Part shown: positions 49,301 to 57,425 of the stretch, one piece after another
How the letters are laid out: the number at the start of each line of letters is the position of its first letter
Numbering within the stretch: position 1 is the stretch's first letter
DNA from: Synechococcus sp. C9
Lineage (GTDB): Bacteria > Cyanobacteriota > Cyanobacteriia > Gloeomargaritales > Gloeomargaritaceae
Length of the DNA: 64,000 nt
Direction: 5' to 3'
NCBI RefSeq assembly: GCF_022984075.1
Contig: NZ_JALAAD010000001.1
Span: 558,001 to 622,000, forward strand
Translations under genes and position numbers: made by a program
Notes under the pieces: model-generated
Database searches by the model: none
Seen by the model: the letters and a program-made list of their open reading frames with translations, nothing else
Told to the model about the DNA's origin: nothing

Positions 49301-50644
49301 ATGTCCCTGCCCATTGTCGCCGTGGTTGGCCGACCCAACGTGGGCAAATCCACCCTGGTGAATCGGATTGCCGGGGATCACTCGGCGATTGTCTATGACC
49401 AACCAGGCATGACCCGGGATCGCAACTACCGGCCCGCCTTTTGGCAAGACCGGGAATTTTTGATCGTGGATACGGGCGGCTTGGTCTTTGCGGACGACAC
49501 GGAGTTTCTCCCCCAAATTCGCCAGCAGGCGATGACGGCGATAGCTGAGTCCCAGGCGGTTATTTTTTTGGTGGATGGGCAAACTGGCCCTACCGCTGGG
49601 GATGCGGAAATTGCCCAGTGGTTGCGCCAACAGCCCCTGCCCGTATTCCTGGCGGTGAACAAATGCGAATCCGTCACCCAGGGGTTGACCCAGGCCGCCC
49701 AATTTTGGGAACTGGGGCTGGGGGAACCCTATCCCATCTCCGCCGGGCATGGCTCCGGGGTGGGGGATTTGTTAGATGCGCTGGTGCCCCATTTACCCCC
49801 AGTCGTGGGTGGCTCTGCCCCAGAAGCGATCCATGTGGCGATCATCGGGCGGCCCAATGTGGGCAAATCCAGTTTATTAAACGCCCTGGTGGGGGAAGAA
49901 CGGGCGATTGTCAGCCCCATTGCCGGTACCACCCGGGACAGCGTGGACACCCTGGTGGAGCGGGACGGGCAAGCCTACTGGTTGATTGACACCGCCGGGA
50001 TTCGCCGCAAAAAATATGTGGACTACGGCCCAGAATTTTTCAGCATCAACCGGGCCTTTAAGGCCATCCGGCGGGCGGACGTGGTGCTGTTGGTTTTGGA
50101 TGTCACCGCAGGGGTCACGGATCAGGACTTGAAACTGGCCAACCGGGTGATCCAAGAAGGCCGAGCCTGCGTCATCGTCGCCAATAAATGGGATGCCCTG
50201 CCCAAGGACAGCCATACCCTGCCTTTAGTGGAACGGCAACTGCGGAGCCGATTGTATTTCCTGGACTGGGCGGATTGCCTGTTCATCAGTGCCAAAACCG
50301 GCCAACGGGTGGAAAAAATTCTCCCCCTCGTGCAGTCCGCCGCTGAATCCCACCGCCGCCGGGTCGCCACCGCCGTCATCAATGAAGTCCTCGCCGAAGC
50401 CACCGCCTGGCAATCCCCCCCCGCCAACCGCCAAGGCCGCCAGGGGCGCATCTACTACGGCACCCAAGTCCAAAGCCAGCCCCCCACCATCGCCCTATTT
50501 GTCAACGACCCCAAACTGTTCAAGGACAACTACCGCCGCTACCTCAACCACCAATTTCGGGAACATCTGGGCTTCCGGGGCAGTCCGGTTCAGCTGATCT
50601 GGCGGGGCAAAACCGCACGCCAAGCCCAACGCCACACCCCCTAA
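49301..50644 (+). CDS. der: Ribosome biogenesis GTPase Der (EngA)
   Basis: Der has two GTPase domains in tandem and helps mature the 50S subunit. Domain 1: [28 protein letters not shown]. Domain 2: [36 protein letters not shown]-like C-terminal domain ends QLIWRGK. The frame is open upstream to 49172, but the ATG at 49301 ([15 protein letters not shown]) matches the family and gives 447 residues. A TATAAT at 49265-49270 may be its -10 box, without a clear -35. Confidence 0.96.
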   Translation: MSLPIVAVVGRPNVGKSTLVNRIAGDHSAIVYDQPGMTRDRNYRPAFWQDREFLIVDTGGLVFADDTEFLPQIRQQAMTAIAESQAVIFLVDGQTGPTAGDAEIAQWLRQQPLPVFLAVNKCESVTQGLTQAAQFWELGLGEPYPISAGHGSGVGDLLDALVPHLPPVVGGSAPEAIHVAIIGRPNVGKSSLLNALVGEERAIVSPIAGTTRDSVDTLVERDGQAYWLIDTAGIRRKKYVDYGPEFFSINRAFKAIRRADVVLLVLDVTAGVTDQDLKLANRVIQEGRACVIVANKWDALPKDSHTLPLVERQLRSRLYFLDWADCLFISAKTGQRVEKILPLVQSAAESHRRRVATAVINEVLAEATAWQSPPANRQGRQGRIYYGTQVQSQPPTIALFVNDPKLFKDNYRRYLNHQFREHLGFRGSPVQLIWRGKTARQAQRHTP

Positions 50645-50817
50645 TTTGGGGAATCCGTGCCACCATTGAACCCCAATTTTCCCAATTAATCAACTTTTTA
50701 CCATTTATTAACCCTTTCATAACCGGCAAGGCTATTTTATTTCCAGGCATTGGGAGTAGAATTTGGGATAAATGCAGAAGTCATCAGAACACTCATCACC
50801 GGGCGAGGGGCACAGGC

Positions 50818-52035
50818 ATGGACGAGATGATACAGCTGGAGGCGATGGACTATCGGGTGAGCGACCTGCCCTACACCGATTATTGCGTTGACCCCAGCAC
50901 CCCTGGCAAGGAAGTCTGGCATCGGGTGCAGGAGGACTCGGAACTATGCGGGGTGATTTTGCAACGGGAGGATCAGTTGGTGGGGATGATTTCCCGGCGC
51001 CGCTTTTTGGAACGGATGAGCCGCCCTTATAGCCTGGAAATTTATCTAAAACGCCCCATCGAAGCCATTTTGGAACTGGAAAATGTACCCGTTTTAGAGG
51101 TGCCTGGGGACGCTCGCATTGATGAAGTTGCCGCCGCCGCCCTGAATCGTCCCATTGAATTGGTTTACGAACCCGTGGTGGTCATTATCCCCGACCAGCC
51201 CCCCCGCCTGGTGGATTTGCATGTGTTGCTCTTGGCTCAGTCGCAAATGTTGGCGGCTACCAATGCCATTGTGCAGCAAAAAACCGCTGAGCTTCAAAGC
51301 AGTTTAGACCGGTTGACCGAGGAACAAAACAAGGTGCGGGAATATACCCGTCTGTTGGAAATCAAACAGATGGAAAACAAACAGCGCAACGACCTGCTCC
51401 AGGCGCAACAGGAAGAACTGAGCCGCAAAACCAAGGAAATCGAAGAACTCAATCAGAAGTTCGTCCGCATTGGGCAAATCCTTTCTTTGGAGGGAAAAAA
51501 GGCATTCCAAGCCACGTTTTCCGGGGTCAATAGCATCTGCAATACCACGGATCAAATTATTAGCATTGGGGAAGCCCTGGAAAAGGAATTAGAAGCGGTA
51601 GATAGTGCCACCAAAATTATCGAGGATGTGAGTAAACAGGTGCGGCACTTGGCGGTACAGGCGGCGGTGGTTGCCAATCAATCCGGGGGGCAATTGGCTG
51701 GGTTCGGTTATATCACCTCGGAAATTGGTAAATTGGTGAGCCAAACCTTTGAAGCCAGTAGTCAGGTGAATCGGATCGCCAGCCGGTTTCGCAGTAAAAT
51801 TCAAGAGAACGGGGAAGCGGCACGTTCCACGGCGGAAACCGCTCGTTCTCTCATCCAAAAAATTCAACGGGCGGAGGTTGCCCTCACCGAATTGGAGGAA
51901 GCGGTGGGCAGTGCTTTAACTCCGGTCAGTTCCCCGGAGGAGGTGCAAGCGGTGATTCGGGACGGAAGTGACTCCAGCACCCGTCTGCAAATTGTGGATG
52001 AGCCGACGACCCAGGTGCAGTCAGAAGCGCAATAA
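50818..52035 (+). CDS. Soluble CBS-like / MCP-signalling-like coiled-coil protein
   Basis: A 405-residue protein without membrane segments. Residues 1-135 look like a pair of CBS-type modules (YRVSDLPYTDYCVDPST, CGVILQREDQLVGMISRRRFLERMSRPY, then VPVLEVPGDARIDEVAAAALNRP). Residues 140-230 are a charged coiled coil. Residues 240-365 resemble the helical hairpin of methyl-accepting chemotaxis proteins (VRHLAVQAAVVANQSGGQLAGFGYITSEIGKL). No CheA or CheW gene is nearby. It probably senses a soluble ligand or redox state, but this is inference. ATG start; 173 bp follow der. Confidence 0.65.
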   Translation: MDEMIQLEAMDYRVSDLPYTDYCVDPSTPGKEVWHRVQEDSELCGVILQREDQLVGMISRRRFLERMSRPYSLEIYLKRPIEAILELENVPVLEVPGDARIDEVAAAALNRPIELVYEPVVVIIPDQPPRLVDLHVLLLAQSQMLAATNAIVQQKTAELQSSLDRLTEEQNKVREYTRLLEIKQMENKQRNDLLQAQQEELSRKTKEIEELNQKFVRIGQILSLEGKKAFQATFSGVNSICNTTDQIISIGEALEKELEAVDSATKIIEDVSKQVRHLAVQAAVVANQSGGQLAGFGYITSEIGKLVSQTFEASSQVNRIASRFRSKIQENGEAARSTAETARSLIQKIQRAEVALTELEEAVGSALTPVSSPEEVQAVIRDGSDSSTRLQIVDEPTTQVQSEAQ

Positions 52036-52254
52036 CGACATCACCCATTCCCGATTCAGCGACGGTAGTCCTGTTACAATTGGCGGTTTAGAGATGCCCG
52101 GTTCCCCCAGTATCTTGGTAGCTAACCGCAGAGGATTTGTGGGATGAATCTGGGATAAATAGAATTTTTGAGAACCAGGGCAAAACCCTACCCTTGTGCT
52201 TTTTGATTCCTGAAGTTTTTGATTCTTTAGCCATGAAAAGAGTATAAAATTTTA

Positions 52255-52383
52255 CCCACAATAGAACCAAGGACGGGGGCGGTGCCCCGGCGATGAGCAG
52301 TGAGAAGTGAGAAGCGAGATTCCCGAGAACCAAGGGCGGGGGTGCCCTCTGGGACTGCTAACTTTGAATTGATAGAGGTGCCC
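52255..52383. repeat. MITE-like element, family B, with two cores
   Basis: The right end TAGAGGTGCCC lies at 52373-52383, preceded by AACTTTGAATTGA. Two cores occur at 52264-52288 and 52327-52348, separated by GAGAAGTGAGAAGCGAGATT. The inverse of that stretch is also next to the core at 56100-56147. The left end is lost; a stray TAGAGATGCCC lies at 52089. These fill much of the 588-bp gap before the channel gene. Confidence 0.6.
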
Positions 52384-52560
52384 TTAATAGAGAAACACCC
52401 GTAGAATTTTATTTTTATCGAATCCTGATAGTGCCAGTAGCGTAAGGATGGGCGTTCAATCTCTCCGACTGCCTTTTCCGAAATGCTCCCTAGGGAAAAA
52501 TAACCATAAGAAAAAATAATCATATTAAAGCAATAGGGGTGTAATCCCGCAACCAGGAGG

Positions 52561-52569
52561 TGCTACAAT
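52561..52569 (+). promoter_or_regulatory. Extended -10 candidate for the channel gene
   Basis: TGCTACAAT fits an extended -10 box (TGnTATAAT-like), 55 bp before the start of the channel gene. No -35 box is convincing. A second possibility is TTGGTT (52574) with TATATT (52598), but this leaves little room for a ribosome site. Confidence 0.25.
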
Positions 52570-52623
52570 ACGCTTGGTTTTTAAGAGCTTTATTCTCTAT
52601 ATTCTGGGAAGTGAGGGGTCATC

Positions 52624-54207
52624 ATGTACCACACTGCACCGTTGTCATTAGTACCACCAATTGGGGAAACCTATTTTTCTGCTCTCATTTTGACACAAAC
52701 TGGGACGATGGATAGCTGGATTGCTTTGGATTGGGAGCGTTTGGCACCGTTTTTGTTGAATTTGATGGGTGCTTTAGGAATTTTTATTATTGCTTGGATT
52801 GTTGCCACCATTTTATCCGGTGTGGGTCAAAACGTTTTGAAACGGACGGGGCTGGACAATCGGCTTTCGGAGTTGGTTTCCGGTACGGCGGAAGCGCCGA
52901 TGCAAGCAGGTAAGTTGGTCGGGCAAATCATTTTTTGGTTGGTGATTGGGCTGGGGTTGGTGGGTGCCTTCGATGTGCTGAAATTGACCGGCATTTCCCA
53001 ACCTTTGACCCAGTTGTTAAACGAAGTGTTTGCCTATGCGCCCAAGCTGTTGGGGGGGCTGATTTTGGCGGTGATCGCCTGGGTGTTGGCGACGGTGACG
53101 AAGTTGGTGGTGGTGCGGTTGTCGGCTTCCTTGCGGATGAACCAGCCGGTGGCGACGGTACCTCGGGCGGAGGGGGAGCCGGTGCCGGTGACGATGGGCG
53201 AGACCCTGGGGACGGTTTTGTATTGGTTTGTACTGCTGTTTTTCCTGCCCTTGATTTTGGATACGTTGCAGTTACAGGGGCCGTTGCAACCGGTGCAAAA
53301 CCTTTTGAATGAACTGTTGTCGGCGTTGCCCCGGATTTTCAAGGCGGGCTTAATTGGTCTGGTGGGTTGGCTGGTGGCTCGTTTGGTGCGGGGGATTACC
53401 ACCAATTTGCTGGTCACGGCGGGGGCGGATCGCCTGGGGCAATCCTTGGGCTTACCGGCGGCGGAGGCGGATCAACCCCGTTTATCGGGTATGGCGGGGG
53501 CGGTGGTTTATGTATTGATTTTGATTCCCACGGTGGTGGCGGCGTTGGAGGCTTTGGAAATTCGGGCGATTTCCGACCCGGCGGTGTTGATGCTGAATAC
53601 GATTTTGACGGCTCTGCCCCGGGTGTTTACGGCGGCGGCCATCATGCTGGCGGCCTATGTGGCGGGGCGGTTTGTGGGGGAACTGGTGACCAATCTGCTG
53701 ACCCAGGTGGGCTTTAATCAGGTCGTGCAGGGGTTGGGAGTGCCTGCCCCGACGGAATCCCAGAAAACTCCCTCCCAGGTGATGGGGTTGGTGGTGGTGG
53801 GGGGTGTGCTCCAGTTAGGGGCGATTGCGGCAACGGAAGTGCTGGAAATCCCCACCTTGACGGCGGTGGTCACGGGTCTATTGGTGATTTTTGGGCAGGT
53901 CTTGGTGGGCTTGTTGGTGCTGGCGGTGGGGTTGTATTTGGCGAATCAGGTGTTTCGCTTGATTGCCAATGGGGGTACGCCCCAAGCCCGTTTGTTGGCG
54001 CATGGCACCCGGATTGCCCTGTTGGCATTTGTGGGGGCGATGGCACTGCGGCAGATGGGAATTGCGGCGGATATTGTCAACCTAGCGTTTGGACTGCTGT
54101 TTGGGGCGGTGGCGATTGCCCTGGCGATTGCCTTTGGTCTGGGGGGACGGGAAGTGGTGGCACAACAGTTGCAGGAATGGCGTTCCCAGATCAAGGACTC
54201 CCGTTAA
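52624..54207 (+). CDS. Conserved TM-helix protein of the mechanosensitive channel superfamily
   Basis: A 527-residue membrane protein consisting almost entirely of repeated units of the conserved TM-helix type found in CmpX-like channels: a hydrophobic helix, then NLLNELLSALPRIFKAGLIGLVGWLVARLVR; LNTILTALPRVFTAAAIMLAAYVAGRFVGELV; and similar at residues 50-85 and 155-190. Each unit ends in a short amphipathic stretch. The MscS beta-domain is absent. A final helix LAFGLLFGAVAIALAIAFGLGGREV is like the pore-lining helix. A role in osmotic or membrane-tension response is inferred from family. ATG start. Confidence 0.82.
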   Translation: MYHTAPLSLVPPIGETYFSALILTQTGTMDSWIALDWERLAPFLLNLMGALGIFIIAWIVATILSGVGQNVLKRTGLDNRLSELVSGTAEAPMQAGKLVGQIIFWLVIGLGLVGAFDVLKLTGISQPLTQLLNEVFAYAPKLLGGLILAVIAWVLATVTKLVVVRLSASLRMNQPVATVPRAEGEPVPVTMGETLGTVLYWFVLLFFLPLILDTLQLQGPLQPVQNLLNELLSALPRIFKAGLIGLVGWLVARLVRGITTNLLVTAGADRLGQSLGLPAAEADQPRLSGMAGAVVYVLILIPTVVAALEALEIRAISDPAVLMLNTILTALPRVFTAAAIMLAAYVAGRFVGELVTNLLTQVGFNQVVQGLGVPAPTESQKTPSQVMGLVVVGGVLQLGAIAATEVLEIPTLTAVVTGLLVIFGQVLVGLLVLAVGLYLANQVFRLIANGGTPQARLLAHGTRIALLAFVGAMALRQMGIAADIVNLAFGLLFGAVAIALAIAFGLGGREVVAQQLQEWRSQIKDSR

Positions 54208-54291
54208 TCAGGCGGGGAATGGGGGCGGGGTTTTGTATCGTCTTCACAATCCGCTTGAAACATTGCCTCACCCCCTGACCCTTACAGCCTT

Positions 54292-54345
54292 TTACAGTCA
54301 TTTCACAAAAAGATGCAACACTTTTTAGCCACTTGTAATTGCTCT
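54292..54345. repeat. IS630-like terminal fragment (copy 1)
   Basis: TTTACAGTCATTTCACAAAA and GCAACACTTTTTAGCCACTT, followed by GTAATTGCTCTA, recur at 62481-62533 and, inverted, at 55926-55970. They are probably transposon ends left after decay. Confidence 0.55.
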
Positions 54346-54378
54346 ATACCCTTCTACGACAGGGTTTTTAACTAAAGG

Positions 54379-54411
54379 TGAATGTTACAAACTTGTTTGA
54401 AATTACTATAA
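54379..54411 (+). pseudogene. IS630-type transposase stump
   Basis: ATGTTACAAACTTGTTTGAA encodes MLQTCLK before a stop. The same peptide start (MSQTCLKVLYLPKYSPDLNP) opens the larger fragment at 55696-55878 on the opposite strand. It is a broken remnant with no function. Confidence 0.5.
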
Positions 54412-54473
54412 TCATTTCCAATCTAAGTTGTTAGTTCAACTCGCCCTCTCTAGACTTTAGGGAGTTTTTAAGC

Positions 54474-54545
54474 TATAGCTAAGCATACAAAGGTTGACAT
54501 GATATGGGTCGCTGGGCGTAGCCCCACATTGGTTTCCCATAGCTT
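54474..54545. repeat. Short repeat (AGCTAAGC-type) fused to a repeat core
   Basis: TATAGCTAAGCATACAAAGG and TTGACAT at 54476-54500 recur at 55691-55717. The following GGGTCGCTGGGCGTAGCCCC is a copy of the MITE core. The gap 54208-54627 contains only such remnants. Confidence 0.5.
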
Positions 54546-54627
54546 GCGTGGCGTAGCCATGAATCTTAAGGCGACAACCTTAACCTACCTAGCTATATTA
54601 TAGAATTAGCAATGATTGGAGGATGTT

Positions 54628-55518
54628 ATGTTGAAACGATACTTTAGCTTTCTATTGTCCACCCAGATGGTGTTGATGATGTGTTCACCAGCTTTAGCAA
54701 GCTTTATTGATCGCGAACTGCTGGAAAAGGCAAAGCCATTTTTGGAAATAACGGACTTGATGGTTACTAATCGTGTGCCAAGGATGGACTGCCGGGTAGA
54801 CCACCCCGTTCTTGAAAACTTAATTGCAAATAATCAAGAAACGGGATTAATTCTCGCTCAAAGAATGGATGATGATCGTTTCAATCCATCTGCTCACCTC
54901 CGGCGTGGTTTTCTTTGGAGCATAGGCGTGGATCCGGACTTTCCTGAGCCAGTTGAAATCTTTTTTTGTAGTGCGTATGAAATGCTTAAACGTTATGTTG
55001 ATGGTGAAAATGTTCATATTATTAAGCCAACAAAGAACTTCAATTTTGAATGGATAACAGTTAATGGTTATGAAACCTTGATAGACCTCGAAATTGCTCC
55101 TTTGAGTGAGCTAGAAGTTGTTTACTATACGGTAGATGGGGAACGGGAGTATTTTTATGATGAGGAAGGCAGAACCGTTTATCCTTATTATTTTGCGTAT
55201 GATGAACGCCTGATCTGGCCTGCCCATTTAGAGAGATTGCACATAGAAAATCCCGATGTTCAAATCAAATATAAATCCATTACTCTTGCTCAGTTCTTTG
55301 AGTTAATGAAAAAGCAGGATGCTCACACATCCCATGAGCTATGGGATCGATGGCAATTACCGAAAGATAATATATTACGACTTCAAAACCAGTTGGATTA
55401 TAGAACTGCTCCCGAGTACGAAAGACTAAGGAAATTTTGGAGAGATTACAAAGAATTGTGGAAGGAAGTACCTAAACGTTTGAGGGAATTATTTCAAAAA
55501 TACCCTGAGCAGGAATGA
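54628..55518 (+). CDS. Exported protein of unknown function, low GC
   Basis: A 296-residue protein with a signal peptide of the Sec type (MLKRYFSFLLSTQMVLMMCSPALA, likely cleavage after ALA). The mature chain is rich in acidic and aromatic residues, with two well-separated cysteines (MDCRVDH and FFCSAYEM) and a Tyr-rich VYYTVDGEREYFYDEEGRTVYPYYF segment. I recognise no family. The ATG at 54628 has a GGAGG site. Base composition and codon use are much more AT-rich than neighbours, and transposase fragments lie on both sides, so horizontal arrival is likely. Confidence 0.7.
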   Translation: MLKRYFSFLLSTQMVLMMCSPALASFIDRELLEKAKPFLEITDLMVTNRVPRMDCRVDHPVLENLIANNQETGLILAQRMDDDRFNPSAHLRRGFLWSIGVDPDFPEPVEIFFCSAYEMLKRYVDGENVHIIKPTKNFNFEWITVNGYETLIDLEIAPLSELEVVYYTVDGEREYFYDEEGRTVYPYYFAYDERLIWPAHLERLHIENPDVQIKYKSITLAQFFELMKKQDAHTSHELWDRWQLPKDNILRLQNQLDYRTAPEYERLRKFWRDYKELWKEVPKRLRELFQKYPEQE

Positions 55519-55527
55519 ATATACCGC

Positions 55528-55631
55528 TATTTGGTGCAGGTTTGGGTAGTATAGGACTCAGAGACATCTACCACCGTCACAATTTTCTTCTGCGCTTGAA
55601 ACTTCAAGAACCGCTTGAACCGATAGTGGGA
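55528..55631 (-). pseudogene. TnpB (IS200/IS605 OrfB) C-terminal remnant
   Basis: On the minus strand the frame SHYRFKRFLKFQAQKKIV continues as TVVDVSESYTTQTCTK and then stops. This matches the TnpB region around the third RuvC motif and first zinc-ribbon cysteine (ESYTSKTC). The remainder of the protein is gone in both directions. Confidence 0.6.
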
Positions 55632-55690
55632 CTAGGTGAGCGTCTCCGAACCGTCTGACTACCGATGTGTCGCTTTGGTAGAAGGAACGC

Positions 55691-55717
55691 TATAGCTAAG
55701 CAGGCAAAGGTTGGCAT
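55691..55717. repeat. Second copy of the AGCTAAGC-type repeat
   Basis: TATAGCTAAGCAGGCAAAGG and TTGGCAT match 54476-54500 with few differences. The two copies are direct repeats on either side of the low-GC gene. Confidence 0.55.
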
Positions 55718-55878
55718 ATAGAGCAGAGGACTGAATCTATAAGATCATAAAGATTTTGGGTCGTAGATGTCATGGTTTTTCTAACTCTTTGCTTGATTCT
55801 ATGCCATTGATGCTGAATCGGATTTAAATCGGGAGAGTATTTCGGTAGATATAGTACTTTCAAACAAGTTTGCGACAT
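55696..55878 (-). pseudogene. IS630-family transposase remnant
   Basis: The 60-residue frame contains LYLPKYSPDLNPIQHQWHRIKQRVRK, the conserved final Asp/Glu region of IS630 DDE transposases (PxYSPxLNPIE, here Gln replaces the catalytic Glu). No N-terminal catalytic part is present, so it cannot be active. Confidence 0.75.
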
Positions 55879-55925
55879 TTGCCTTTACCTGCAAACCTTG
55901 TCCTAGAAGGGGATGCAGTGATGAC

Positions 55926-56046
55926 CCGTGCCTCAAAGTGTCGCATTTTCTTGTGAAACGACTATAAGTGTTTACGGGATGCGGCTGTAAACCCACTTGC
56001 TCTAAATCTTCATGAGAACCAAACCTTGAACTTTAATTGGTGAACA
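55926..56046. repeat. IS630-like terminal fragment and associated repeat (inverted copy)
   Basis: 55926-55970 is an inverted match to 54292-54345 and 62481-62533. 55972-56046 is an inverted match to 62665-62740, sharing CTGTTCACCAATTA at one end and CCCGTAA at the other. No gene is seen in the whole of 55519-56291. Confidence 0.55.
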
Positions 56047-56059
56047 GGCTGTAGCTTTA

Positions 56060-56184
56060 GGACACCTCTATAAATTCAAAGTTAGCGGTCGCAGGGGGGC
56101 ACCCCCGCCCTTGGTTCTAGGGAATCTCGCTTCTCGTTTCTCACTCCTCTAATTCGTCTGAGATTGCTATGGCTAGAGATACCC
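56060..56184. repeat. MITE-like element, family B (copy 8)
   Basis: It starts GGACACCTCTA and ends TAGAGATACCC. The core contains GGGGGGCACCCCCGCCC. The inner 85 bp match the inverse of 52300-52383. Confidence 0.7.
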
Positions 56185-56291
56185 CAACAAGGACTTGTTA
56201 CACTTGATGAAGGGAATCCCGAACAATCTTAACCTTCGTGTTAGCCTGCTAAAGGTATTGCGTAACATCCAACTGAGTGATTGAGACCCTC

Positions 56292-56498
56292 ATGAATTCC
56301 ACCCCCACTTCCGACCTGCGGGCAGAATTGCGCGAAGACCTGCGGGACTACGTTGCCCATCTCCAGGTACACATGGCGTTACAATTTCGCAATTTAGTAC
56401 CCCCGGTGTCTCCCCAGAGCCAGGATATGCGGGAACAGATGTTGGGACAAACCCAGGCGGACTTGGAAAAGCGGATTTCCCGCCAAATGCTGGGGTAG
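56292..56498 (+). CDS. Small protein upstream of hisG
   Basis: A 68-residue, charged helical protein (LRAELREDLRDYVAHLQVHMALQF and DMREQMLGQTQADLEKRISRQMLG) of unknown function. The ATG at 56292 is the most likely start; the hisG ATG immediately follows its TAG. Coupling to hisG suggests it is a real gene. No family was recognised. Confidence 0.55.
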   Translation: MNSTPTSDLRAELREDLRDYVAHLQVHMALQFRNLVPPVSPQSQDMREQMLGQTQADLEKRISRQMLG

Positions 56499-57182
56499 AT
56501 GCTGGTCATTGCCCTGGCGAAGGGCGCCCTGCTGGGCGATAGCGTTGCTCGGTTATCCCAGGTGGGTATGGATTTTCGTCCCCTCCTGGCGGCGGATAAC
56601 CGGTTTTTGCAGATGAACGACCCCCACACGGGCACCCAAGCCCTGCTGGTACGCAACCAGGATGTGCCGGTGTATGTGGCACGGGGGCAGGCGCATTTGG
56701 GCATCGTCGGCTATGATGTCCTGCGGGAATCCCAGGCGGAGGTCGCCCAGTTGGTGGATTTGGGGTTTGGTCACTGCCGGATGTCCGTGGCGGTGCGCCA
56801 GGATAGCCCCTACACCTGCGCTTTGGATTTGCCCGCCTACAGCCGGGTTGCCACCAAATTCAGCCATTGCGCCCGGGAATTTTTCACCGCTTTGGATTTG
56901 CCCGTGGAACTGGTGCCCCTGGCGGGTTCCGTGGAACTGGGCCCCATCACCGGCATGGCGGAAGCGATTGTGGATTTGGTCGCCACCGGCCGCACCCTGC
57001 GGGACAACGGTTTGGTGGAGCGGGATGTCTTATTCCACAGCACCGCCCGATTGATCGCCCATCCCCTCAGCTACCGGCTCAACCAGTACGGGTTGCAGGA
57101 ATTAACTGCCCAGCTTGAGCGCATCCAGGTACATACCGCCCACAAAACCGATCTTGAGCATATTCAGCAACGAGAGCCATAA
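56499..57182 (+). CDS. hisG: ATP phosphoribosyltransferase, short form
   Basis: HisG performs the first step of histidine synthesis, joining ATP and PRPP. At 227 residues it is the short form, which normally needs the regulatory partner HisZ, not found here. Typical blocks: [50 protein letters not shown], and the PRPP-binding [34 protein letters not shown]. The last 20-25 residues (after about ELTAQLE) have no family look and lie antisense to the end of ycf20, which they overlap by 81 bp. Confidence 0.93.
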   Translation: MLVIALAKGALLGDSVARLSQVGMDFRPLLAADNRFLQMNDPHTGTQALLVRNQDVPVYVARGQAHLGIVGYDVLRESQAEVAQLVDLGFGHCRMSVAVRQDSPYTCALDLPAYSRVATKFSHCAREFFTALDLPVELVPLAGSVELGPITGMAEAIVDLVATGRTLRDNGLVERDVLFHSTARLIAHPLSYRLNQYGLQELTAQLERIQVHTAHKTDLEHIQQREP

Positions 57183-57425
57183 GCCCACCCGCCGCCGACT
57201 ATAGACCCAACGGTTCAGGATTTCGGTGGCCAAGAGCAGGACGGCCATCGCCACCACATCAAACTGGGCAACCGCTCCCAGGGTGGTGCTGACGGCACCG
57301 GCTAAAAACGTGCCCAGGAAAAACGCCACCAGGTACAGCGACCAACTGGAAAAGGGTAACTTCAGCCACCCTTGCGCCGTTTGCCCCAACTGGTCGGCAA
57401 TCTGATTAAGCCGGGTTTGTTGCAC
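57102..57425 (-). CDS. ycf20: Ycf20-like protein (DUF565)
   Basis: A 107-residue membrane protein with two or three hydrophobic segments ([25 protein letters not shown] and [21 protein letters not shown]) and the conserved ending [22 protein letters not shown]. The family is conserved from cyanobacteria to plants and has been linked to non-photochemical quenching in algae. The start is a GTG at 57425 with GGAG six bases upstream. It overlaps secF at its start and hisG at its end. Confidence 0.75.
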   Translation of the reverse strand: MQQTRLNQIADQLGQTAQGWLKLPFSSWSLYLVAFFLGTFLAGAVSTTLGAVAQFDVVAMAVLLLATEILNRWVYSRRRVGLWLSLLNMLKIGFVGGMYLDALKLGS

